A stretch of DNA of 64,000 bases, from contig NEEC01000010.1 in the NCBI GenBank assembly GCA_002189035.1, positions 1,488,001 to 1,552,000 of the forward strand, written 5' to 3'. The notes below the pieces were generated by a model that was not told the DNA's origin, ran no database searches, and saw nothing but the letters and a program-made list of their open reading frames with translations. A program made the translations under genes and the position numbers. This DNA comes from Utricularia gibba. Its lineage: Eukaryota > Streptophyta > Magnoliopsida > Lamiales > Lentibulariaceae. Of this stretch, positions 46,301 to 57,192 are shown piece by piece (the stretch's first letter is position 1; each line of letters starts with the position of its first letter).

Positions 46301-49300
46301 CTCAATAAATCAACATATTTCCCATACAGGGATCATCAAGTTTATGATGAAAACACGAGATTCAGAGAGGATTAGATAGTATAAAAATTTCTCAGGAAAA
46401 ATTGGATATCTAACCTAGGTATGAGATGCTTCAGCACAGAAAGTGAAGCGAAAGTTTGTATTTCTTCTTTTAACCTGCATTTCTGAAGACAACAGAATAA
46501 GAACACAACTAAATATAACATCACGAAGTTATGTCATCAGTTTTCCATATTTTTTTAACAAACATTGGTAGCTATGTTACAGAAATAATCTTCTCATAAT
46601 GAAACCTACTTGAAGTAGAGACGTGAATATGTCTTCAGGATAGACTTCGCCAATTATAACAAAACAATGTTGAACTTCATTGTAAATCTGTATCAGAGTC
46701 GAGGAATACAATTAGAAAAAAGAAGAAATGAAGAGGCTACATTAAATCCTAGATTACATAGCATGGATTAAATATCTCTAAAATTATCTACCTTCAGTCC
46801 TACTGAAAATTCTGAAAGCTGCTTGCTTTTGTAATTCATCCCAAGCACTTGAAGTAGTGTTGATGCAGTGGCGGCAAGGTCCTGAATTTTAATAATTAAC
46901 ATCAACTAATCCGCACTGAAATATGCACACACATACAAACGCGAATACCACTCTACATTTGTTCCTGTGATCCACTGGTGAAAATAATAATTCTTAAACG
47001 GAAACTAGATGGACATGATGGAGACACCAATGCGTTCACGAAATTTAGTGGTATTTTGCATCAATATCCGTAGCTCACAAAAAAACATTTATTTCCTAAT
47101 TGAATTTTAGAAAGATGATTCTATGATAGATTTATGAAAGTCTTGATTTTTCCACCCAATTGAAAGCCTAAAACCAAATGATTAGAGATCCAACCCCAAA
47201 GTTAATTATGTGCTAACACAACCCAAGCTTGAGGAGTACTTGATAGTTATTAACACCAATATATAACGGATAACAGGCTCATAATAAAGAAACAACTTAA
47301 TTTCGAAGCCCATCACATGCATAAGGGGAGGAAAAACCACCCGGTCTTAATTTATCGTGAGATTTGGCTTCAAGACTTTTTTTTTTGAAACAGAATAAGG
47401 ATACTGACCTCAAAGTCCAGCAATGGTGGACCACTTTCTGATAGTAAGGATGCATTCAGTAAATTGTGGAGGCTACATGTAGCCACATATGAAATATCTG
47501 GATTTTTCTTGCATCTGAGAGAGAAATCAATAGCATGAAAATGGAAAACAACAAGCATTTGCAATACATTAGAACCAAATCCTCACAAATCTAATGTAAT
47601 TGGCAAAAGCCTTGGTAATGATGACTTCAGCTTTGCACGGGATACAAGGCCAACCATTTGGCCTAAGGCTTCAATAGAAGATGTGCGTACCTACAAGAAT
47701 GTGTAAAAAAGAAAAAAACTTGTATCACAGCAACTTCACTTTATCCATAAACAGGAATTTCTCCCATAGGATGTTGGTTGCAATTATTATGCGGAGAAAC
47801 CAGAAAAAGACCACCAAAGTTTCATGCAAACTCCATAAGCCCCTGGGCATGAGTCATAAATTAACCTCCGAAAACATTTATAGCTCAACAAAAAGGACAG
47901 GGAAATTAAGCATGAAATCCAAATTATAAAGCATGTAAAACTTGGTATATAAATAAAATTATAATAAAACCGAAAGAGTAAGAATTTGACACAGATTCAT
48001 AAAGCCATGAACAAGCCAACCAAAGGTCAGAAAAAGAATAGACTACTCGCAGCCACATGATAGTTAAAAGATGTAACCTTGACATCACGTGAATTAGCCC
48101 AGACCCTTAATAGAAGCTCAAATGCAGAATTCAAGAAAGAGCTGCAAAAAAAAAAAAAAAAAGCTTATAACCTTAAACCTTTATCCTCACGATTAAGCAG
48201 AAAAAGTCAAATCAATTTAGCAATCAATCAGTCATATCTTACATAACATCACCATCGATGACTTCTGAATTTGGGAAATCAATGCTATACTGCAAGCAGG
48301 CCTCGGACCAAGACTTGAATGCTAGAAAGGGAAAAGATTAAGGGAAAAGATTAAGATATGTCTAAAATGCAAACTTATAAAAACAATTTCAAAGAAATTA
48401 TAGGAACACCAGAGATATGCAGGTTACTCTTAAGAGTAACCCTCATGGTGTCTATAGTTACACAATTTCAAAATAGCTTCCGCAAGCCTCTAATCCACAT
48501 TGCAATCATTGATATGTAGGATTATAATATGCATAAATTACATAATACAACAACAATAGATATAGTTCAGTGTAATAGGTGTGGCAAAGGACAGCATACC
48601 ATTTGCAAATACTGGCCGAGATGAATCTTTTACACTCCCGAGAATGGGTAAAACTCTTTTAAGAACCCCTTTGAGTCGTGGGGTAAACTGAAAGGCTTCA
48701 AATATGGCCAGTACCACGTTAAAAGTTATCTGAAGAAAAATCATTTAGAGAGAGGAATCGGGAAGGACAAATACCATCGGATGAAGCAAAATCTGCAAGT
48801 ATTTGCACCATGGATGGAACAGCTGAACTTGATCCAGAGAGATGAAGAAATATTTCATCCATCAACTGGAAGAAAAAAAGAAAAGGTTTTTCACGTTATT
48901 TCCCTCTTAATAAAGGAAAATCCAGCACAACTTCAATGAATGGTCTCTAATCTATGTTAAATTATCAGTGGAACACTTCGAAGAGAATGGATGCTCTTAG
49001 AATACAGGGAACTTCCAAGATTATTCAGATTCCAATATCACTTCCAAAAGGATACATCCACCGTGCATGTGATTACAAATTAAATGATCAAATAAAACAG
49101 CGCTATCATGTTCGCCTGAATTCTTAGGATAATTTATAAAACTCACGAGGTCAGGCATGTGTGAACCTATTGCCACGAGGACTCTGGATGCAGCGCTTTG
49201 CCAGTCAGCATTCACTTCCTGAAAAGAGGGTTGTGCATCAGACTGAAATTCACGATGCCACCATATACAGCATTAAATTTGAAGTCAAAAGCCTTATTGT

Positions 49301-49995
49301 ATATACCTTGGTTGAGAGGATCTCAGAAGCTACTACTTTCGCTAGTTTTTCCATATACTGAGATCCAACTGCATCTTTATCCAGTGTACGAATAGCCACA
49401 GACATTACATGAAATAGTCCAGAAAGGTTCCCAAACCTCTGATATTCAACACAGAAACACGTAACAACTGAAGCATTCTTCAAAAAAATTTAACGAGGAA
49501 AAATCATAAAAAGTACCCTCCGTCCTCCACGGGAAAGAGTTAAACAGCAGTCAAGAACCAGAAGAGGAGCCCTAGAAGAATGCAGCAAACCAAGAAGTTC
49601 AATAAAAATAACAAAAATGCACCATTGTTAGTCTCAAAACCCACAACACTGATTACCCCCCTAACCCAAAAAACAAAACGAAAATCAGGAGCCTTCTCAT
49701 ATGAACTAACACTAAACATACAACAAAGAGTAAAATTACAGAGCAGCTATATCTTCAAGAGTAGCAGCCGATGCTTCTCTGACCACGGAAGACTCATCCG
49801 CCAGCGAGGACACAAGAAGTTGCACTACCTCTGATCAGCCCAAGAAACAACGAAGAGGAAGTGTCACGTGTTCAGAAAGACACAATATCACGCTACCGAA
49901 TCCATGAATTTGCTAGAATGACAAAGTCGTGGAACCACTAATAAAAGCCTCAGTACCTGGTGCGGCAATTGAATTCCCGAACTAGAAGAAGCCAT
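37390..49995 (-). CDS. SG6: SHOOT GRAVITROPISM 6-like HEAT-repeat protein (MROH1 family)
   Basis: A large HEAT-repeat scaffold; in Arabidopsis SGR6 acts at the vacuole in shoot gravity sensing. 51 exons join in frame to 1706 aa, close to the family length. Exons (5'-3'): 49995-49957, 49828-49740, 49569-49517, 49438-49307, 49218-49147, 48865-48775, 48695-48600, 48321-48243, 48141-48078, 47690-47587, 47514-47409, 46881-46792, 46687-46610, 46482-46415, 46276-46177, 46083-45934, 45760-45671, 45576-45511, 45438-45340, 45249-45175, 45004-44945, 44535-44446, 44116-43994, 43680-43550, 43458-43379, 43209-43074, 42952-42871, 42527-42385, 42223-42143, 42070-41970, 41850-41612, 41529-41420, 41295-41167, 41033-40959, 40860-40727, 40648-40576, 40461-40330, 40246-40065, 39981-39859, 39767-39707, 39623-39528, 39379-39279, 39145-39040, 38923-38810, 38740-38666, 38510-38412, 38222-38151, 38069-37984, 37916-37823, 37723-37616, 37533-37390. 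It starts [13 protein letters not shown] and ends FARLEPVEK. Oddities: exon 36 donor is U12-like, exon 43 donor is non-GT, and the last intron is GC-AG. Confidence 0.92.
37534..37615 (-). other. GC-AG intron, last intron of the SG6-like gene
   Basis: The donor is ACTCAG/GCAGGC and the acceptor is TTCTGTAG. Phase 0 joins ..ALYRTQ to [11 protein letters not shown]. An in-phase GT alternative (CAC/GTTTCA, seven codons earlier) would delete the conserved ALYxxQ segment, so GC is preferred. Confidence 0.65.
40462..40575 (-). other. probable U12-type (GT-AG) intron of the SG6-like gene
   Basis: The donor GTATCCTTA matches the U12 consensus RTATCCTTT in eight of nine bases. A TTCTTTAAA branch-like site lies about 12 nt before the CTCGAAG acceptor. 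All the other donors I read in this gene apart from exons 43 and 50 are ordinary U2-type GT sites. Confidence 0.65.
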
Positions 49996-50238
49996 GGAAG
50001 TGAGCGTTGGAATACAGGGATCCGGGGGGAGAGAGAGATGATCATCCACCGATTGCTGGTACGTAAAAAAAATGACCGTTGTAAAGTATTTTCAATTAAT
50101 TATGACTAATGACGGTGAAAACAAAATTAACGAATCAGAAGAGGTAAACGTCAATGTTATTGGGCTACGTAGCTCATGTGACGGATTAGGCCCATGGATT
50201 TTTCTGGTAAAAGAGAAAATCGAATTGGGCAAAAAACC

Positions 50239-50324
50239 TCCGACCTGCCGGATTCGAACCAGCGACCTAAGGATTTCAGTTCACCAACTACAGTCCTCCG
50301 CTCTACCAACTGAGCTAAGGTCGG
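50239..50324 (-). tRNA. tRNA-Tyr (GUA) with intron
   Basis: The 86-nt gene starts CCGACCTTAGCTCAG and ends CAGGTCGGA, which pairs with the start to form the acceptor stem. The anticodon loop reads CTGTAG, followed by a 13-nt intron TTGGTGAACTGAA placed right after the position-37 side of the anticodon, as in all plant nuclear tRNA-Tyr genes. A T-loop GGTTCGAATCC is present. A T6 pol III terminator follows at 50236-50231. CAA motifs upstream (about 50341) fit plant tRNA initiation. It sits between the SG6-like start and the lumen-protein stop. Confidence 0.97.
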
Positions 50325-50418
50325 ATGTGATTCATTCTCACATTGTTTAAATAAGATTGTATAGAAACTTTCATTTTTCGTATTTCACCAACCCTTGAGG
50401 TACTACTACGTAATATTT

Positions 50419-51861
50419 TCATTTGATTTCCAAGCAGCTGCTTGAACCAACGGGTTCCCTAAAGCAGGTAGATATGGCAGCAACAGCAGCTTCTATGGAT
50501 GCATCTTCTCCCTGCTCAACACAGAATGAATAAGACTTGGACATTTCGCAAAGTGGAAAGGCAACCCACTTATCGCAGTGAGATTTCGTAATGTCTACCT
50601 TTTCCTTCCAGTAAAACATGTTCCCGTACTTCCCTGCTAAGCGGGTCCAGAACTTTTTAGGTATGTCCAAATCTACTGAAGCCCCAACGTTGAAGTGCAG
50701 TATGTTTCCTGGAAAGGAACACAGCTTTCCGATGCATACGATTCTTATATGCTGGTTTTGTCACAGAACTGTTGTTAAAGATGGATTACCAAATGTGGGA
50801 TCCGCAACAAATACGACTGTGTTATCATCCACATCCCAGAAATCCCTGATGGCTAGTCCTGTGAATTGTCTTTTGTTAGTGTAGAGGAGTACGTCTCTAA
50901 CACTGACCATTCTTTCAGTGTTTAAGACTCTGCAGGAATCTCAACAATACCATTCTTTGATATCAATATCAGGAACTCATACCTGGAGTATCAGGGTAAT
51001 TCTGTGCCAGAACTCTTAACTTATATCCTGTTTCCTTCTCAAGGTCAGCAATCTCCTCTGCAATTCTCTTCTCCTACAGGTCCATTTCAAGATTTTGACA
51101 TGTATTACAGATGCCCTTTTGTTTTACAATAACAGGCATTCATAACTTAAGACATGATAGCTATCTGTTTTCCTTGTCCTGCAACTAATTTTATGTGGTT
51201 TATCCCCATTTCAGGGGCTCTATGCTCCCAGTAGGCAAACCCTCGATCATCTTATATAGGAGGAAGATGAGTACAAGCCGCTGATAAACTTGACATTTCA
51301 TGAGCTTGTCACACAAAATCAATTCTAGGATTCGAACATCAGGACAAACGATGAATTGATACGAATGCAAACTAGTCATACTAATCAAAGCCAAACTTCC
51401 ATTTAGAAAAGATGCCACCTTGTTAAATACTTGTTTGGAATAAACTAGGCAAAACACAAACCTGGCCTTCGGACAAGAATCCTGCAACATCAATCACTGT
51501 AGTGAACTCTTTAGGCAGCAGCTCCGGCTTGTTCACCCCAACTTTGGCCTCAGCAATTTCCATGCCTAAAATTTTCAGTGAAAGAGAACAGTAAATGCTG
51601 TTGGAGCTGAAATGGAACTCGAAAGGTTAAACACGAATACTGTTGAAAAACCAAAAGCATAAAAACTAAGCATCATGGTTTTTTCTCCTTACCTGCGAAA
51701 GACAGGCCAAGTGCAAGAGTACCAGAGAGCAAGAGATTCAAGGGTTTCGCGGAGATGGAAGAAACCCATTGGGGCAAAATCAATGAATTTTTGCATTTGG
51801 GACGATTTGGGAGGAGATGAAATGGGACACGACATTGAGAAATAAGAGCGTTGATTGGCAT
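50419..51861 (-). CDS. thylakoid lumenal 15.0 kDa protein 2, chloroplastic
   Basis: A lumen protein of unknown biochemical role, known from Arabidopsis lumen proteomics. Exons 51861-51693, 51565-51462, 51073-50983, 50858-50790, 50708-50599 and 50511-50419 join in frame to 211 aa. The start is MPINALISQCRVPFHLLPNR at 51861: a Ser/Arg-rich plastid transit peptide, then a hydrophobic thylakoid-transfer segment (LNLLLSGTLALGLSFAG) and a GMEIAEAKVGV cleavage region. Mature-part motifs: VNKPELLPKEFTTVIDVAGF, LEKETGYKLRVLAQNYPDTP, DFWDVDDNTVVFVADPTFGN, GKYGNMFYWKEK. Its start lies 245 bp from the divergent CP29-type gene. Confidence 0.92.
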
Positions 51862-52105
51862 CTTCAGCTGGATAATGTGCTTCAGAGATTGAGAAATACG
51901 ATACAAATCTTCTTCTAAAAAGGGGGGTAGAAATGAAATTTATTAAACGTTTGGATCCAACTTTAGAATAAACACTAACTTTGAGGCACGATCTGTAAAA
52001 TCCGAGAAGCAAACCCCGATAAACCTCGGAGAGTGCTGGAGAGTGGAGCGGCATCAAAACCTTATCCTCATTTCGCACTGCAGAGTAGAAGCAGAGACAG
52101 CGTCA
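51862..52105. promoter_or_regulatory. shared divergent promoter of two plastid-protein genes
   Basis: Only 244 bp separate the ATG of the lumen protein (minus) from that of the CP29-type ribonucleoprotein (plus), and both 5' UTRs must fit inside. No TATA box was seen in either direction, consistent with TATA-less photosynthesis-gene promoters. Confidence 0.6.
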
Positions 52106-53315
52106 ATGGCCGCCTCGCTTCGCTTCTTCTCCGTCGTTACTCCCCAGTCCCTCCACCGCGTAGGCGATGGCGCTGTCTCCGCTTCCTCTGCTCTCTTCTC
52201 CCACATTTCTCTAAACCCTCTCCCGAAACTCGATTCCACGCTTTCTTACAGTTGTGTTAAACCCATTTCCAAGTTCATCCGAAACGCTTCGATTTCATCT
52301 GCATATGATGAAGATGTTGAAGAAGAAGATGGCCCCGGCATGAACTTTTCTGGGTCTGGAGAGCCCAGTTTCTCCCCTAATTTGAAACTTTTTGTGGGTA
52401 ACTTGCCGTTCAGTGTGGACAGCGCTTGCCTTGCTGGTCTTTTTGAACAAGCTGGAAATGTTGAGATGGTTGAGGTACCCTATCAAAAAGTTCTTCTTTT
52501 TCCACCCTTAGTGACCTTAATTTTTCAGTCTTTTGGAGTAGCTGAATGCTTGTAGTTTTCTTGATTCATTTGTACCGGTAGTTTGGAGTAGCTGAATGCT
52601 TGCTCAAGTATTGTTGACGATTGAACTTAGAAAAGTCATGTCTTGTAAAATTTGTTAGGTTATCTACGACAAGACAACTGGAAGAAGCAGAGGTTTCGGA
52701 TTCGTGACAATGTCTACAATCGAGGAAGCAGAAGCCGCTGCCCAACAATTCAATGGATATGTAAGCTCAACACTTACACCCACACCATCCTTGATTTCTG
52801 ACTCGAAATGGGCCATTTTTGCAGGAACTTGATGGCAGAGCTTTGAGGGTGAACACCGGGCCACCGCCATCAAGAAGGGAAAACAACTTCTCATTCCCAG
52901 GATCTCGCTCAAGACCTCCAAGAACAGACAACTTCTCATTCCGCAGCTCTCGTCCGAGGACAACCATCGATAACGCCAACAGAGTTCATGTTGGTAATCT
53001 TGACTGGGGAGTAGACAATGAGGCCCTTGAAACCTTGTTTAGCAAACAAGGGAATGTGAAGGAAGCAACTGTCATTTACGACAGAGAGAATGGGAGATCG
53101 AGGGGCTTTGGATTCGTAACATACAGTTCCCCTGAAGAAGTCAGTAATGCTATCAGATCCTTGGATGGCATTGTAAGTTCCAAGCATGATGCCTGTGATT
53201 CATTCACGTTTAATAGCTAAGATGATGATCTAAGTATTTCATCCCTGTACAGGATCTCAATGGAAGATCAATTCGAGTTAGCGCAGCTGGAGCGCCTTCT
53301 AGACGTGAATTCTAG
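52106..53315 (+). CDS. chloroplast RNA-binding protein, CP29 type (two RRMs)
   Basis: Plastid ribonucleoproteins of this group stabilise chloroplast mRNAs and help editing and splicing. Exons 52106-52474, 52659-52760, 52825-53172 and 53253-53315 join in frame to 293 aa. It starts [16 protein letters not shown], a transit peptide, followed by an acidic stretch ([10 protein letters not shown]). RRM1 has RNP2 LFVGNL and RNP1 [11 protein letters not shown]2 has VHVGNL and RGFGFVTY. The inter-RRM linker carries a repeated NFSF(P/R) S-R-S-R-P motif instead of the long Gly-Ser tract of Arabidopsis CP29. The end is [15 protein letters not shown] 20-bp duplication (GGAGTAGCTGAATGCTTG) sits in intron 1. 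Confidence 0.94.
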
Positions 53316-53539
53316 CAGTATCAACAAGGTGAAGAAGACCACCTTTGAGCTATTTGTTTTGTGATGAAGACGTTTCTTGCTCTATTTCTCTTGCCTTCAC
53401 TATGTAGCCTAATGTTTTGAGATTTGAACGAAGACATCCTGTTCTTATTCAGTTTGCTCAGTCAGACAAATTCACAAACACATGATCAGCACGATAATCC
53501 GAGAGCGCGATTGGTTTCCTAACCGGAGATATCTATCTT

Positions 53540-53830
53540 TCTCTAGCTTTTCATCGTGGTTTCTTCACATCCTCCATCCCCCATTTCAGCATTCCCCGCA
53601 CTAGCTTCCTCTTGTGGCTCCTTTCCCACTTATCTGCAGAATCCTTCCACCTTCACCCCTTCCTTCTTAAGACGCTCCTTCCAATCGGTTCGAGCATCGG
53701 CAACGGAAAGGCGGGCGGAAGATCACGCACTCACTCAGAAAACGGATTGAAGTAACGGCTGCAGATGTCCCTTTTTCTTCTTGTTGTAGAGTCGGAGATG
53801 CAGCCAGTCATCAACCCTAAAAATTCCCCA
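53540..53830 (+). pseudogene. possible first-exon fragment of a plastid-targeted protein
   Basis: A reading frame from about 53550 to 53750 (SSHPPSPISAFPALASSCGS, then RRSFQSVRASATERRAEDH) has the composition of a chloroplast transit peptide. It has no in-frame ATG and ends in TGA, and no downstream exons were found before the ALS3 gene. It could be a leftover of a lost gene or a spurious frame. Confidence 0.25.
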
Positions 53831-54393
53831 GTTACATACAAAAGCTTCATTACGGTACATTTATCGTTTTTATTTTATTTTTTTAGTATACATTTATTGA
53901 AATTTTCAATCATATTTACCAAAACTTTTTATTGGAGTAAAATTTTTTAATCAAATTAACTATAGCTTTTATTTTAAATATATATATCCAATCTAATAAT
54001 ATCATATATATTATTCGTAATTGTTATTTATTATTATTATTTTAATTGGTTAGAAATGCAATCGAATATTCTTTGAATATAATATTAAAAGGAAGCACCG
54101 TACGTACGCCACCATTTTTGTTCCAGTTCCACCCACGCTTTTGGACTGTTACGATTTTTGGATGAGATGAGGAGGAGCGTCGGGTCGGGTCGGGTCCGGT
54201 CCAGGTACGCATTCGTATTGCTCGTACGTAAGCATCAATCAACGCGACACCACTTGTCTTTGTCTTTTTCGCCGAATGGAATCCACCCTCCCTGAATACC
54301 ACCTTGGGTTTCATCGGGGGGAGGTTTTTCTGCTGCTTTCTCACTCTTTTAAAACAATTCATTGTGTTCCTCCTCTCCCCCACAGCATCGAGA
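53831..54393. other. intergenic, ALS3 upstream region
   Basis: AT-rich to about 54060, then GC-richer. It contains the direct motif repeat CGGGTCGGGTCGGGTCCGGT near 54180 and CGTACGTACG/CTCGTACGTA palindromic stretches. No gene is seen; the ALS3 promoter is presumed here. Confidence 0.5.
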
Positions 54394-55384
54394 ATGGATT
54401 GGGTTTGGTTGACGGAGTTTCTGAAGGGGATGATCAAGCCGGCGGCGGCGCTGGCTGTGGTGGTCGTGGCGATCGCCCTGTCTTACTTGCAGAGACTGGG
54501 GCTGGAGTGGGAGATGGCCTACTCCATCTTCAGGGCGTTTTTGCAGCTGTCGATCATTGGCTTCGTGCTCCAGTTCATTTTTAACCAGAACAACGCCGGG
54601 TGGATCGTCGTCGCGTATCTCTTCATGGTATGCCGCCCCATTCCCTTCTTTGTCAACCACATACACACCACTCCCCTGGCTGATGAATGCGTCTGGATTC
54701 AATATGATTATTTTCAATATGATTTATTGGGGGATTGCTTTTGGAAAGGTGTGCGTTGCGGGTTACACGGCGGGCCAACGAGCCAAGCACGTGCCGAGGG
54801 GGATGTATGTCGCCGGCCTGTCGATCCTCGCCGGGACGGCGGTCACCATGTTCATGTTGGTCATGCTCAGGGTCTTCCCCTTCACGCCGAGATACATCAT
54901 ACCCGTCTCCGGGATGGTCGTCGGGAACGCGATGACGGTCACCGGAGTTACCATGAAGAAACTCCGTGATGACATCAAGATACAGATGAATCTGGTACCT
55001 CAGATGCACTTTCTTTCATTTCGTTACGTGTTACTCTTCTGAAAATAAGCGTGTGGTTCCCTGGTTTAGGTTGAGACTGCTCTTGCGCTAGGGGCAACGC
55101 CTCGTCAAGCGACGTTACAGCAAGTTAAAAGATCGCTGGTGATCGCATTGTCTCCGGTGCTGGACAATGCCAAAACGGTTGGGTTGATTTCGCTGCCGGG
55201 GGCGATGACGGGGCTGATAATGGGCGGCGCGTCGCCGGTGGAGGCGATCCAGTTGCAAATAGTGGTCATGAATATGCTGATCGGCGCCTCCACGGTGAGC
55301 AGCATCATGTCTACTTATCTCTGCTGGCCCTCCTTCTTCACCAGAGCTTATCAACTCGAAGCAGCAGTGTTCGCTGCTGAATGA
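54394..55384 (+). CDS. ALS3: ALS3/STAR2 membrane protein (UPF0014), aluminium tolerance
   Basis: This is the membrane half of a bipartite ABC transporter; with the ATPase STAR1 it moves UDP-glucose and is needed for aluminium tolerance in rice and Arabidopsis. Exons 54394-54627, 54749-54994 and 55070-55384 join to 264 aa. The start is MDWVWLTEFLKGMIKPAAAL. Around seven hydrophobic segments are visible. Family motifs: SIFRAFLQLSIIGFVLQF, VAGYTAGQRAKHVPRG, MIPVSGMVVGNAMT-like, ETALALGATPRQATLQQVKR, GLISLPGAMTGLIMGGASP, STYLCWPSFFTRAYQLE. Length fits the family (about 270 aa). No ATPase motif, as expected. Confidence 0.96.
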
Positions 55385-55633
55385 AGTTAATGGTGTTGCT
55401 TCTTGATTTTCAATTTGGATTTTCAATTTTAAATTGAATTTTTAATATTGTGTAATTAAATTTTGAAATAAAATAAATATGCATCATCTGGTAAATGGAG
55501 TTATGCTTCCTGTGCACGAGTCCGTTAATCTCTCCCGGGGGATCCGTCTTTGATGTCGGGGAAGACAAAAATAGAACGGAAGGAACTCATGTCCCAGTTC
55601 CTCCGGTGGCGGTTGTTTCCGACGAAGGAGAAG

Positions 55634-56678
55634 ATGGTACGCCGTCGTTTATGGCCTCGCTCGCATCTGGCTCTTTTCTTGTTCTCTTGCTCTGTTCTTC
55701 TGCTCTCTTCTCCAGGTAGTTTTCGTTTTTTTTTTTCCGAATTGCGAAACGGTTCGTCTTTCTGGGATGAATACGTGTTCCTGATTCTTTGCGACAATCA
55801 ATCAGCATTCGCATCCGCTGCAATGGTGACTCTCGACTCCATCGAGATATTCAAGATCCATGACCTAATCCCTTGGGATCCGACGATTTTCTTCCGGTGC
55901 AAAGGCGAAAACGACACCGTTTTACCTGACGTCAAACAGAAACACGTTCTATACCTCTTCAAAGGCGTGGAATCATGGCAGGTAACCGATGAACTCCAAA
56001 CACTAATGGACGATTTTTCCCCTGTCAATCTTTGTGAGAGAAGAAAAAATGTTCCCCTGTCCGGTTACAGCCTCTGACTAAACTCGAGGTTGTAAAATGC
56101 AAGCGATGTGGGATCTACGAGAGGACGGTCATACTATCGGAGGAGGAATTCGATGAATGGGAATTCTGTCCATCCGATTTTACCCGATCCGACGGCCGAT
56201 ACTTGCGATTCAAAGAGAAGGAGTTCAATGCAACATTCCTCTGCCCTCAATGCGTTCCTCTAGCAGGCGGTGAAGAATCTCACCTTCATCCAAATTACAA
56301 CCCGAATGATCATCACTCTGACAACTTTTTTTCCACATCCAGGTGCAAGGAGCAACTCTAGTTCACAGACAGGTTTTTCTAGCGACGCATCATCTTAAAT
56401 TTCAGGTTTACACACCAATCTAACTAAAGCAGTATCTGTGGAACTCAGATCACTCGTCTGAAGAAGAAGAGGATTCGGAGGAGATTCCATGGACCCTCGT
56501 CGGAGTGGCCGTGATTGTGGCATCAGGGTTGTTTGTCTGTGGCTTGGTATCTTCATGCAGGTGGTGGCAGCAAAGAAAAAGGAAGCAGCAACAAGCCCGG
56601 TTTCTGAAAATGTTCGAGGAAGCCGATGATGACTTCGAAGATGAACTGGGCATCGGCCCTCTGAGCAACACAATTTGA
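55634..56678 (+). CDS. single-pass type I membrane protein of unknown function (DUF7953-like)
   Basis: Exon 1, 55634-55715: basic N-terminus and signal peptide (LALFLFSCSVLLLSSP). Exon 2, 55806-55981: TLDSIEIFKIHDLIPWDPTI, FFRCKGENDTVLPDVK. Exon 3 begins at 56071: CKRCGIYERTV, FDEWEFCPSDFTRSDGRYL, FNATFLCPQC. The last exon begins at 56449: an acidic linker (SSEEEEDSEE), a transmembrane helix (TLVGVAVIVASGLFVCGLVS) and a cytoplasmic tail ARFLKMFEEADDDFEDELGI. A donor at 56269 (GGCG/GTGAAG) gives one frame of 228 aa. A second donor at 56342 would not keep frame with the visible acceptors, so the exon 3/4 junction is the uncertain point. The paired CxxC motifs suggest disulfides or metal binding in the lumenal domain; function is unknown. 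Confidence 0.75.
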
Positions 56679-56689
56679 GCTGAGCATAC

Positions 56690-57192
56690 ACACTAAAAAG
56701 TTTCCAGTATGAGGCCAAGGTGATAGAGTAGAGTAGCTCATCTCTGGTAGTTGGTAATGACGACATCTTCTCTTCTCGACCCGAAGAAATATTCCCCACC
56801 GTACGCCTCTGCTCTAAATTCCCACGACACACATTTGGTCCCTCGGCTATTATTATTATTATTTATTGGAGCTTAATTTATATAATGAAATTTGATACGA
56901 GGTAATACTTGAAATGAATTACTATTTTTTATTATTTTCATTCATAAAAAATATTACCTCATAATTGCAATTAAATTATAGTTCAATCGATTGGATGACA
57001 ATTAATTTTTATCTACTTTAAAAATACTCAAATTTAATGTAATTTATTTCATACAAATCCAAAACGCCTCAATCTCAGTTTTTTAAACAACTTAATTTTA
57101 ACGGGTTGACTGCTGTGCTCTTTGACAAGAACGCCATCCAACATCTCTCTTAATTCCTTAGTCGTATTATATTTTTATGGCTACTCTGTTTG
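56690..57192. other. intergenic between convergent genes
   Basis: 3' flanks of the membrane-protein gene (plus) and EXO70 (minus). AT-rich, nothing else seen. Confidence 0.6.

Noticed and set aside
41500-49000. Short plus-strand ORFs inside the SG6-like gene
   Set aside because: They fall in introns or antisense to conserved exons, and none shows motifs or splice support.
54653-55009. 118-aa minus-strand ORF over ALS3
   Set aside because: It is antisense to conserved ALS3 codons; charge-rich repeats (HDHHS, DRRP) are what GC-rich antisense frames produce.
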